Below, one piece after another: positions 34,412 to 42,710 of a DNA stretch of 64,000 bases. Source of the stretch: Bordetella sp. H567 (GTDB taxonomy: Bacteria > Pseudomonadota > Gammaproteobacteria > Burkholderiales > Burkholderiaceae_B); NCBI RefSeq assembly GCF_001704295.1, contig NZ_CP012334.1, forward strand, positions 2,554,084-2,618,083, read 5' to 3'. Below the pieces are notes generated by a model. The model saw nothing but the letters and a program-made list of their open reading frames with translations, searched no databases and was not told the origin of the DNA. How positions within the stretch are numbered: the first letter of the stretch is position 1; every line of letters begins with the position of its first letter. The position numbers were made by a program, and so were the translations under genes.

Positions 34412-35356
34412 ATGAGCCGCATGCAAGCCTATCGTATCCATCGCTTCGGTGGCCCCGAAGTGCTGCAGGAAGAATGGATCGACGTGCCGGAGCCCGCGGC
34501 CAGCGAGGGGCTGATACGGGTCATGGCGGCCAGCTTGAACCCCGTCGACTTCAAGACCCGGGAGGGGAAGTACCCCCTGGTGCGCGCCGACCGCCTGCCG
34601 TATGTCCTGGGCCGCGATTGCGCGGGGGTACTGGAAGAAACCCGGCAGCGACTGCCGGGCATCGAGGCGGGTGACGCCGTATACGCGTTCGTCGGCCAGG
34701 GGCAGGGCGCCTACGCGCAATATGTGGCGGTGCCCCTGGAGGGCATCGCGCGCAAACCGCTATCGCTCGATTTCGTCACCGCGGCGGCGGTGCCCTTGGC
34801 CGGCTTGACGGCATGGCAGGGCATTTTCGATCACGGCGGCTTGAAGCCCGGCCAGCGGCTGCTGATCCACGGCGCCGCGGGCGGCGTCGGCCATTTTGCG
34901 CTGCAGTTCGCCAAGGCGAAGGGCGCCGAGGTCCTTGCCACGGCATCCGGCGAAAGTGCCGATTTCCTGCGTTCGCTGGGCGCGGATCGGGTCATCGACT
35001 ACAAGACCCAGGATTTCGAGAAGGAAGCCAGGGATGTCGATGTCGTATTCGACCTGATCGGAGGCGAAACGCAGGAGCGTTCATGGAACGTGCTGAAGGA
35101 CGGCGGCGCCTTGATCTCGACCTTGAACGAACCGTCCCAGGATCGGGCGAAACAGAAAAACGCCCGCGCCGCCCGCTACACCGCGCGACCCGATGGCCGC
35201 CAACTGGCACAGATCGCCGACCTGATCGACCGCGAAAAAGTCCGTGTTCACGTAAGCCGCATCTTCGAATTCGCCCAGATGGAGCGCGCACAGCGCCAAC
35301 TCCAGGAAGGCCATAACCGGGGCAAGCTCGTGGTGACTTTGTCCGGCCGTGTATAG
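34412..35356 (+). CDS. NADP-dependent quinone oxidoreductase (MDR superfamily)
   Basis: A 314-residue zinc-independent medium-chain dehydrogenase/reductase of the quinone oxidoreductase type. It contains the catalytic-domain start MQAYRIHRFGGPEVLQ, ASLNPVDFKTREG, and the nucleotide site HGAAGGVGHFALQFAKAKGAEV. No structural or catalytic zinc cysteines are seen. CCAGGAGG sets the start. It stands alone, 63 bp after SoeC and before the EamA gene, with a hairpin at 35383 downstream. Likely reduces quinones or enones; the physiological substrate is unknown. Confidence 0.87.
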   Translation: MSRMQAYRIHRFGGPEVLQEEWIDVPEPAASEGLIRVMAASLNPVDFKTREGKYPLVRADRLPYVLGRDCAGVLEETRQRLPGIEAGDAVYAFVGQGQGAYAQYVAVPLEGIARKPLSLDFVTAAAVPLAGLTAWQGIFDHGGLKPGQRLLIHGAAGGVGHFALQFAKAKGAEVLATASGESADFLRSLGADRVIDYKTQDFEKEARDVDVVFDLIGGETQERSWNVLKDGGALISTLNEPSQDRAKQKNARAARYTARPDGRQLAQIADLIDREKVRVHVSRIFEFAQMERAQRQLQEGHNRGKLVVTLSGRV

Positions 35357-35382
35357 ATCGCGCCGTCCATGAGAAGTGGCAT

Positions 35383-35407
35383 CCAGGCACGAGCTACAGC
35401 TGCCTGG
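35383..35407. terminator. Stem-loop after the quinone oxidoreductase gene
   Basis: A perfect 7-bp stem CCAGGCA (35383-35389)/TGCCTGG (35401-35407) with an 11-nt loop, 26 bp after the stop. It lacks a clear U-run, so its termination activity is uncertain. Confidence 0.35.
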
Positions 35408-35451
35408 GCGCGCGAACTTTGCGGCCGGCAATCCGGAATACACTGCGCGGC

Positions 35452-36396
35452 ATGAGTAAATCCGCCGCCGCTTCCCCGCGTTTCGATCTGGTTGAACTGG
35501 CCATCCTGGCGTTGCCGCCTTTGTTCTGGGCGGGCAATTTCGTGGTGGCGCGGGCCGCCAGGGGGGATATTCCGCCGATGGCCTTGTCCTTCGGCAGGTG
35601 GGCGATTGCCTTCCTCCTGTTGTTGCCGTTTTCCTGGAAATGGATGTGGCGGGACAAGGCGCGATATTGGCAGCATCGGTGGCTGCTGGTGCGCGTGTCG
35701 CTGATCGGGGTGGCCGCCTTCAATACGCTGGTATATCTGGGGCTGCACACGACGACGGCGGCGAATGGGCTGTTGCTGAACTCGGTCATTCCGGTGCTGA
35801 TCGTGCTGTTCGGCGCGGTGTTCTATCGGCAGCGGTTGCGGCGCTTGCAGGCGTTCGGCCTGGCGGTTTCCTGTGTCGGGGTACTGACCATCATCGTCCA
35901 CGGGGAATGGGCGCGGCTGGTCGCGCTGGAGTTTTCCGGCGGCGATGTGATTGTCTTCATCGCCATGATGTGCTGGGCGCTGTATACCCTGTGGCTGCGC
36001 GCGCTGCCGGCGGACTTGAACCGGATCGGGGTGATGGGCATCCAGATCGTGATCGCGCTGTGCGCCCTGTTTCCGCTGTGTGCGTGGGAAGCCATCGACG
36101 GGGCGCGGCCGACCTGGAACATGGCTTCCCTCCTGGCGCTGCTGTACGTCGGGGTCGTGCCTTCGGTATTGGCCTACCTGTTGTACATGCATGGCGTTGC
36201 GCGGGCAGGCGCGGCCAGGGCAGGGTTGTTCATACACCTGGTGCCGGTCTACGGCGCGCTGCTGTCGGTGATCTTCCTGGGCGAGTCCCTGCACCTGTAT
36301 CACGCCGTGGGGATCGCGCTGATCCTGACCGGGCTGGCATGTTCGCGCGAGCGCGCGGCGCCGGCGCGGGCGTCTTCGTGCTCGTCGACGTCTTAA
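35452..36396 (+). CDS. EamA/DMT-family transporter
   Basis: A 314-residue inner-membrane protein with ten predicted helices in two EamA repeats, such as LAILALPPLFWAGNFVVARA at the start and LLALLYVGVVPSVLAYLLY with FLGESLHLYHAVGIALI at the end. The latter is the signature of drug/metabolite exporters. The ATG at 35452 is preferred over a TTG at 35419. It ends in a basic/serine tail (ARASSCSSTS). Direction (export) is family knowledge; the substrate is unknown. It stands as a single gene before the LuxR regulator. Confidence 0.9.
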   Translation: MSKSAAASPRFDLVELAILALPPLFWAGNFVVARAARGDIPPMALSFGRWAIAFLLLLPFSWKWMWRDKARYWQHRWLLVRVSLIGVAAFNTLVYLGLHTTTAANGLLLNSVIPVLIVLFGAVFYRQRLRRLQAFGLAVSCVGVLTIIVHGEWARLVALEFSGGDVIVFIAMMCWALYTLWLRALPADLNRIGVMGIQIVIALCALFPLCAWEAIDGARPTWNMASLLALLYVGVVPSVLAYLLYMHGVARAGAARAGLFIHLVPVYGALLSVIFLGESLHLYHAVGIALILTGLACSRERAAPARASSCSSTS

Positions 36397-36456
36397 TCGA
36401 GCTTACCGCTTTACAGTTGGACTTCACGACTTCGTAATCCGGATTTGCGACCCCCC

Positions 36457-37374
36457 ATGAAGCCCGCGCTCTCCCCGGAAACCATGGGCCGCCTGATCGA
36501 CGCGGCCGGGACCCGGCAATCGCTGGATGTCCTGTTCGCGGCGCTCGCGTCTCTCGTTCCCTTCGAGATGGTCTCCGTGCTGGTGTATCCAGGCCGAGGG
36601 CGGCCTGTCGCGCTGTATGATGACTTCAGGGAAGCCGCGTATCGGCAAGGCCTGGACAATTATTTGCGCCATTCCTACGTGCTGAATCCCTGCTACCAGG
36701 CTTACCTGGGCGGGCTGCGATCCGGCGTGATACGCATACGTGATCTGGTTTCCGCCGGAGGCGGGCGTTCAGCCGGCCTGGCCGTGGCGGGCGGACGGGC
36801 CGGTCCGACGGCGGAGGGGCCGACGACCGTTCCCACGGGGGGTAGTCCAGCGGACGACCTCATGCGCGTGCCGGGCGCTGCTCCCGGCGTGCCGGTAGCG
36901 GTATCCGAACAGGAAGAAATCGGCTACGTCACGCTGGGCTGGCCGCCCCACCGCGAAGAAGTGCTGGTGATGGCGCCATTGCCGGACGATGCGGCCGCGG
37001 AAATCGGCTTGCTACGTCCGCGCGCCAGCGGCGGCTTCAGCGAGCCGCACATCGACTGCCTGCGGGAGCTTCATCCGGTGATAACCGCCGTGATACGGCG
37101 CTATTGGACGGGACTTTCCGGGGCCGCCGCCACGCCACCTGACAGCCGCATCGACGCCGCCTTCGACAATTTCGGCAAGCCGGTATTGAGCGTGCGCGAA
37201 GCGGAAATCATCCGGATGGTCCTGCAGGGGCACTCATCGGAGTCCATCGGCCTTCATCTGGGCATTTCGGTTACGACGGTCAAGACGCATCGCAAGAACG
37301 CGTATGCCAAGCTGAACATTTCGACCCAGTCGGAGTTGCTGTCCTTGTTCCTGAAGGCCCTGGAACGGGGTTGA
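36457..37374 (+). CDS. LuxR-family transcriptional regulator
   Basis: A 305-residue regulator. The C-terminal LuxR helix-turn-helix is clear: LSVREAEIIRMVLQGHSSESIG followed by LHLGISVTTVKTHRKNAYAKLN (about residues 238-290). The N-terminal ~200 residues have no recognised receiver or autoinducer motif and contain a Gly/Pro/Thr-rich insert (residues 100-140), so the sensed signal is unknown. The ATG at 36457 is used; a TTG 12 bases earlier is in frame. It lies 60 bp after the EamA gene and 150 bp before the autotransporter gene, which it could control. Confidence 0.87.
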   Translation: MKPALSPETMGRLIDAAGTRQSLDVLFAALASLVPFEMVSVLVYPGRGRPVALYDDFREAAYRQGLDNYLRHSYVLNPCYQAYLGGLRSGVIRIRDLVSAGGGRSAGLAVAGGRAGPTAEGPTTVPTGGSPADDLMRVPGAAPGVPVAVSEQEEIGYVTLGWPPHREEVLVMAPLPDDAAAEIGLLRPRASGGFSEPHIDCLRELHPVITAVIRRYWTGLSGAAATPPDSRIDAAFDNFGKPVLSVREAEIIRMVLQGHSSESIGLHLGISVTTVKTHRKNAYAKLNISTQSELLSLFLKALERG

Positions 37375-37527
37375 CCCCACATCCGGATGTAGCCTTTTGA
37401 ATGAGGCGGCCATTACAATCGGCCACCTGTTTCCCGGTAGCCGGATTCCCGGCGCATCGTATCGAGAGGCCCTGCAAGAGGCAACCCCGGGCAGTTCGGA
37501 TAGCCGCTTGGGGTGCGGTATGGCGCG

Positions 37528-40500
37528 ATGGCACGGTTGCCCAATCGTATCCTGCTCCCATCCATGGCTCGCTTGCCCGCTACCCCTGATTCCACCGGAC
37601 CCGGTCCTTCTCAAGCCGCGGAGCGGCCTGGCCTGGCGCTGTCGGCACCCCGCCCGCCCGCGGCCACGAGGTTGTACGGCCTTTCCGTGGCCGCCGCCAT
37701 GCTCACGCTAGGCGGGCCGCTGGCCTTCGCGGCCCCCGGCGACATCGTGAGCGGTGGCGGACGGGGCGGCAATGGATCGAACAGCATCTTCATGGATCCT
37801 GGCGGTGCCGGCGGCATGGGCGGGATCGGCGGCGGTGGGGGCGGTGCAGGTGGAGAAGCCGGCAGCCCTGGTGCCACCACCCCCGGTGGCAATGGCGGCA
37901 ACGGCGCTTTTCCGGGCGTGGACGCACAGCGCGGCTCGAATAGCGGCACGCTGCCCGGCCTGCCGGGTTTGGCTCCCGTTGGCGATCTTAGCGGTGGCGG
38001 TGGCGGCGGTTCCGGCTCCGGCGATATCAGCGGCTTGGGCGGCCAGGGCGGGGATGGACAGGCCGGGACGGTGGATGGCAGTGCCATCATCAACCTGACG
38101 GGCGCCATCATGGGCGGTAGCGGTAGCGGCGGCCCGGGTGACGGCCAACTGGGCGGCGTTTCCGCGGGCGGGGGTGGTGGTGGTGGCGGCGGCGCGGCGC
38201 TTATCGTCACCAGTCCCAATGCATCCGTGGCCGGCGACGGCAACTTCGTGCAAGGGGGCGGCGGCGGTGATGCCGTGCCTATCTTCCGCTCCGGTGGCGG
38301 TGGCGGCGGCGGGGCCGGCATTGTGCTCCTGTCCGGCGGCCTCATCACCCTGAGCAACGCGCAGGTGTTGGGCGGCGATGGCGGCGGTGCCGGCGCGGGC
38401 AGCGGTACCAGCGGCGGCCAGGGCGGCGCGGGCATTTTCCTCGTCGATGGCGGCACGCTGCACACGGTGCGTGCTACGCAGGTCTTCGGCGGCACGGGCG
38501 GCGGGACGTTGGCGACCGGAGCCGCGGGCGGGGCCGGCGTATTGGCCAACCGCGGCAGCATCGTGAACGAAGGCACGATCCAGGGCGGTTTCGGTGGCGA
38601 AGGGGTCAGGGGCGGTATCGGCGGCCCGGGCATCGTCGCCAACGGCACGTCCATCACCAACGCTGCGGGCGCGACGATCAACGGCGGTACAGGCGGTACG
38701 GTGGACAATCTCGCGAGCACCGTACCGGGCAATGGCGGCGTCGCGATCCAGTTCATCAATACCGGCGGCACACTGGCCAATGCCGGCACCATCAACGGCG
38801 GCGCCGGGGGCGACCAGTTCAACGGCGGTAGCGCGCGGGGCGACGGTTCGATCGCCATTACGACGGAAGGCGGGACGTCGGTGACCAATGTCGGCACGAT
38901 CGCGGGCGGCACCGGGGCGTCCGGACGCGCCAATGCCATCGAATTCAACGGCGGGGCGAACCGGCTGACGATAACGGCGGGCTCCTCGATCCTGGGCAAT
39001 GTGTTGAGCCGTAGCGGCACGACCAACGGCGGCGATACGCTGGCGCTGGGCGGCGACACGACCGACGGCACCACTACCTTCGATGTATCGCGGATCGGCG
39101 TGCTGGGTGGCTCCGCGCAATACCAGGGTTTCGGGAATTTCCAGAAGACGGGGGCCAGCACGTGGACGCTGACCGGCACGACATCGAACGCCACGCCATG
39201 GACGATCCAGGGCGGCGTGCTTTCCATATCGAATGACCAGGCATTGGGTGACGTGGCGGTGCCCGTCACGCTGGACGGCGGCGCGTTGCGGAACACGGTG
39301 TCGCTCAGTACCAGCCGTCCCATCGCGGTGGCGGCCGGCGGCGGCGCCTTGGACGTGCAGCAGAACCTGGCTCTGTTCGGCGCCTTGTCCGGAAACGGCG
39401 CGCTGAGCAAGACGGGCAGCGGGACGCTGGCGCTCAATGGCGTGAGCACTTATACCGGCACCTTGACCGTGCAGTCCGGCGAACTGGTGGTGGGCGACCT
39501 GGGACATGGCGGCGCGGTGCTGCCCGGCGCCGTCACGGTGAACGGCGGCGCCACGCTCAGCGGGGCCGGGACGGTGGGCAATACCGTGGTGGCGGCGGGC
39601 GGCATCATCGCGCCCGGGCTTTCCATCGGCACCCTGCATGTGGCCGGCAACCTGACCATGGCCGCAGGCTCCATTTACCAGGTACAAGTCGCGCCCGGCG
39701 GTTCGGCGAGCGACCTGATTCAGGTGACCGGCACGGCGACGCTGGGCGGCTCCGTGGTGCATGTGGGACCGGATGGCAACTTCGATCCGTCGCGCGACTA
39801 CACCATCGTGACGGCGGGGCAGGGCGTGAGCGGCAGCTTCAATTCGGTCTCCAGCAACCTCGCGTTCCTGACGCCGACGCTGGCGTATGGGGCGCATGAT
39901 GTGACCCTGCGCCTGCGACTGAAGGACGTGCCCGATGACGGGGGCGGCAATGGCGGGAACAGCGGTACGGGAGGTAACGGCGGCAGTGGCGGTGACGGCG
40001 GCAGCGGGACGGGGAGCGGTGGCGCGCCGGATGGCGGCAACGCCGGAGGCGGCGGCACGCGTCCCATCCGCTTCGCCGACGCAGCCGTCACCCGCAACCA
40101 GCGCGCCGTGGCCAACGCCGTGCAAAGCCTGCCTTCCGGCAATCCGGTCTATCTGAGCGTCCTGAACCTGGCCGAAGGCGCGCCGCCCGCGGCCTTCGAT
40201 TCGCTGTCCGGCGAAGTCCACCCCAGCACGACATCCGTATTGCAATCGATCGGCGACACGGTCGCCAGCGTGCCGCTGGATCACCTGCGGGCCAATTTGG
40301 GAGCGGGCCTGGCGCCCGGCGCGCCGACCGCGCAGCTCGGCCCGTCGGATGCCGCGGCGCTGCCGCGTTCGGCGGCGCGCCCGGTCTGGGCGCAGCTCGT
40401 CGGTAATTGGCGCAGTTTCGGCGGCGGCGGCGACGCCGCCAAGGTGAAGGAGTCGGACGGCGGGCTGTTCGTGGGCGGCGATGGAGCGATCGGCGGCGGC

Positions 40501-41208
40501 TGGCGCCTGGGCGGCGCGCTGGGCTACACGGGCAGCCATCTGCGGCAGGGTGGCGGTGCCACGGCCAATATCGACAGCTACAGCGCGCTGGTCCAGGGCG
40601 GCAAGTCCCTGCGGGCCGGCCCGGGCGACGTCCAGCTGATGGCGGGCGCGGCCTATACCTGGCACGACATCGGCACACGGCGCAATGCGCAGGCCGGCAG
40701 CCTGAGCCAGTCGCTGGACGCGGATTACCACGCCAGCACGGCGCAGGTGTTCGGCGAGGTAGGCTATCGCGTGCCGGTGGGCGACAAGGTGGCGCTGCAA
40801 CCCTTCGTGGGCGTGAATTACAGCGACCTGCGCACGCGCGGGTTTTCCGAGTCGGGCGGAACGGCGGCCCTGGACGGCGACAGCCAGCGCAACAAGGTGA
40901 CGACCACGACCCTGGGCCTGCGGGCCGAAGCGAAGGTGGAATCCGCGGGCAAGCCGGGCCGCGTCTACGCGATGGCCGGCTGGCGCCACGGATTCGGCGA
41001 CCTGGATCCCGAGACCACGCTGGCCTTCGCCGACAGCACGCCATTCACGGTGGCGGGCGCGCCCATCGCCCGCGATTCCGCGGTGACCAGCGTGGGGATC
41101 GATATGCAGGTGTCCCGCTCCGCCACCTTCGGTGTCGCCTATAACGGCCAGTTCGGCGGCGGCAACCGGCAGAACGCCGGCACGGTCAACGTGCGCTGGC
41201 AGTTCTAG
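37528..41208 (+). CDS. Type Va autotransporter with glycine-rich passenger
   Basis: About 1226 residues. An extended N-terminus precedes a hydrophobic signal segment LYGLSVAAAMLTLGGPLAFAA. The passenger starts with GGGxGG-type low-complexity repeats (roughly residues 75-480), then a beta-helix part with a PATR-like autotransporter repeat ALSKTGSGTLALNGVSTYTG near residue 625. A second Gly/Asn/Ser-rich linker comes near 810-845. A C-terminal barrel of about 275 residues starts at WAQLVGNWRSF and ends in VNVRWQF, the terminal Phe recognised by the Bam complex. The start is uncertain: GTG 37513, ATG 37528 and ATG 37564 are all in frame and no clear ribosome site decides. Surface adhesin or protease-free passenger; function unknown. 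Confidence 0.88.
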   Translation: MARLPNRILLPSMARLPATPDSTGPGPSQAAERPGLALSAPRPPAATRLYGLSVAAAMLTLGGPLAFAAPGDIVSGGGRGGNGSNSIFMDPGGAGGMGGIGGGGGGAGGEAGSPGATTPGGNGGNGAFPGVDAQRGSNSGTLPGLPGLAPVGDLSGGGGGGSGSGDISGLGGQGGDGQAGTVDGSAIINLTGAIMGGSGSGGPGDGQLGGVSAGGGGGGGGGAALIVTSPNASVAGDGNFVQGGGGGDAVPIFRSGGGGGGGAGIVLLSGGLITLSNAQVLGGDGGGAGAGSGTSGGQGGAGIFLVDGGTLHTVRATQVFGGTGGGTLATGAAGGAGVLANRGSIVNEGTIQGGFGGEGVRGGIGGPGIVANGTSITNAAGATINGGTGGTVDNLASTVPGNGGVAIQFINTGGTLANAGTINGGAGGDQFNGGSARGDGSIAITTEGGTSVTNVGTIAGGTGASGRANAIEFNGGANRLTITAGSSILGNVLSRSGTTNGGDTLALGGDTTDGTTTFDVSRIGVLGGSAQYQGFGNFQKTGASTWTLTGTTSNATPWTIQGGVLSISNDQALGDVAVPVTLDGGALRNTVSLSTSRPIAVAAGGGALDVQQNLALFGALSGNGALSKTGSGTLALNGVSTYTGTLTVQSGELVVGDLGHGGAVLPGAVTVNGGATLSGAGTVGNTVVAAGGIIAPGLSIGTLHVAGNLTMAAGSIYQVQVAPGGSASDLIQVTGTATLGGSVVHVGPDGNFDPSRDYTIVTAGQGVSGSFNSVSSNLAFLTPTLAYGAHDVTLRLRLKDVPDDGGGNGGNSGTGGNGGSGGDGGSGTGSGGAPDGGNAGGGGTRPIRFADAAVTRNQRAVANAVQSLPSGNPVYLSVLNLAEGAPPAAFDSLSGEVHPSTTSVLQSIGDTVASVPLDHLRANLGAGLAPGAPTAQLGPSDAAALPRSAARPVWAQLVGNWRSFGGGGDAAKVKESDGGLFVGGDGAIGGGWRLGGALGYTGSHLRQGGGATANIDSYSALVQGGKSLRAGPGDVQLMAGAAYTWHDIGTRRNAQAGSLSQSLDADYHASTAQVFGEVGYRVPVGDKVALQPFVGVNYSDLRTRGFSESGGTAALDGDSQRNKVTTTTLGLRAEAKVESAGKPGRVYAMAGWRHGFGDLDPETTLAFADSTPFTVAGAPIARDSAVTSVGIDMQVSRSATFGVAYNGQFGGGNRQNAGTVNVRWQF

Positions 41209-41368
41209 CGCTTGCCGGCCGTTCGCTTACGCCGGGCGGAACGGTTGGATACGGCTGAAACATCTGTCGGCCGGCTGCTCCGCGTGCGCCTCCTACCCGG
41301 GGAGGATGTCGCTGCGAGCCCGTCCGCGACATCATCACGGCTTTCATCCACAACCCTGGGGGAATGCC

Positions 41369-42496
41369 GTGAAGTACACGCGGATGGCGCTGGAAGCGGA
41401 ATCGCCGGAGGAGTTCGGCTATGGCCGGATCCGGAACAATTTGTCGGAAAGCTCGATACCCGACCGCAAGCTCGGCGAGCTCGGGCTGGATCTGTCGGAC
41501 TTGACGTTGTTCTATGGCGAACACCGCGGCGATTCCGCGCTGCGCGCGCAGATCGCGCGGCACAGCGGCAGCGCGAATATCGGGCCGGAAGACGTCCTGG
41601 TGTGCGCCGGCGCGGCGGGGGCCTTGTTCATCGCCGCCAGTTCGCTGCTGCAGCCCGCGTCGCATCTGGTCGTGGTGCGGCCCAACTATGCGACGAATAT
41701 CGAAACCCCGAAGGCGATCGGCTGCGACATCAGCTACGTCGATCTGTCCTTCGAGAACGGCTTCAAGACGGATATCGACGCCATCGAGCGGGCGATGCGG
41801 CCGGACACGGCCTATATCAGCGTGACCTGTCCGCACAACCCGACGGGCACCATGATGTCCTGGGACGAGTTGCTGCGCCTGGACGATATCGCGCGCCGGC
41901 ACGGCTGCCTGGTACTGGTGGACGAAACCTATCGCGACCTGAGCCATGGGGAGCCGTACCCAGCGACGGCCAGTATCAGCGACCGCTTCATTTCGGTGTC
42001 TTCGCTATCCAAGGCCTATGGCACGCCGGGCATACGGACCGGCTGGCTGATTACCCGCAACCCGGACCTGTATGCGCTGTTCCTGGCGGCCAAGGAGCAG
42101 ATCGGCATCTGCGGCTCCGTGCTGGACGAGGCGGTCGGCGCCGCGGTGCTGGCCCAGCGCGACGGCTGGCTCGCGCAGAGCAATCGGCGCAACCTGCGCC
42201 ATCGCGACATCGTGCGCGACTGGATGGCAAGCGAGCCCTATATGGAATGGGTGGAGCCCGCCGGCGGCGTGGTCTGCTTTCCGCGGTTGAAGGTGGACGC
42301 GGCATTCGACCTTGACCGTTTCTACCGCAGCCTGCTGGAGACGCACGGCACCTATGTCGGGCCGGGCCATTGGTTTGAAATGCCGCGTCATTACATGCGC
42401 CTCGGCTTCGCCTGGGTTGGCGAGCAGCAACTGCGTGACGGGCTAGCGGCCATTTCCGCGGCCATACGCGAGCAAATGCCGAAGGACGGGGAGTGA
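41369..42496 (+). CDS. PLP-dependent class I/II aminotransferase-fold enzyme
   Basis: A 375-residue fold-type I PLP enzyme. The PLP lysine is K215 in SSLSKAYGTPGIRTGW; other conserved parts are CAGAAGALFIAASSLL (phosphate/PLP site), TCPHNPTG and LVDETYRDL. The GTG at 41369 is taken as start because a GGGGGAA site lies five bases upstream; ATG 41384 is an alternative. The N-terminus (ESPEEFGYGRIRNNLSESS) differs from common aspartate aminotransferases, so the reaction may be transamination, decarboxylation or PLP oxidation. Its stop overlaps a possible 43-codon frame (GTGA at 42493). Confidence 0.87.
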   Translation: MKYTRMALEAESPEEFGYGRIRNNLSESSIPDRKLGELGLDLSDLTLFYGEHRGDSALRAQIARHSGSANIGPEDVLVCAGAAGALFIAASSLLQPASHLVVVRPNYATNIETPKAIGCDISYVDLSFENGFKTDIDAIERAMRPDTAYISVTCPHNPTGTMMSWDELLRLDDIARRHGCLVLVDETYRDLSHGEPYPATASISDRFISVSSLSKAYGTPGIRTGWLITRNPDLYALFLAAKEQIGICGSVLDEAVGAAVLAQRDGWLAQSNRRNLRHRDIVRDWMASEPYMEWVEPAGGVVCFPRLKVDAAFDLDRFYRSLLETHGTYVGPGHWFEMPRHYMRLGFAWVGEQQLRDGLAAISAAIREQMPKDGE

Positions 42497-42624
42497 ACGA
42501 TGCACGACGATCCGGATCGCGGCCTTTGAGCCGGCAACGGGCCTGGTGGCATTCTGCCCGCCGGCTGCACGACCTGCTGGGCCAGGTGGCCGACGTGGTC
42601 CAGTACCGGGTGAGGCAAGGCTAG
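42493..42624 (+). CDS. Possible small protein coupled to the aminotransferase gene
   Basis: A 43-codon frame starts at GTG 42493, overlapping the aminotransferase TGA (GTGA) with GGGGA just upstream. It ends RRLHDLLGQVADVVQYRVRQG, a plausible basic amphipathic helix. No family is recognised. It could equally be chance or a remnant; the rest of the gap to 42710 shows nothing. Confidence 0.25.
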   Translation: MNDARRSGSRPLSRQRAWWHSARRLHDLLGQVADVVQYRVRQG

Positions 42625-42710
42625 GTACGGCCGCCCGGGACAACGGTATCATCGTGCTTTTCCGGGCACGGCACGCCAACGACCCGGTCGCTGCACAGGA
42701 AGGAGCCACC

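Noticed and set aside
37375-37400. ACATCCGGATGT plus TTTT as a terminator after the LuxR gene
   Set aside because: The stem is only four base pairs; not convincing.
37611-40989. Long proline/alanine-rich minus-strand frames opposite the autotransporter
   Set aside because: They mirror the glycine-rich codons of the passenger; no start signals or domains.
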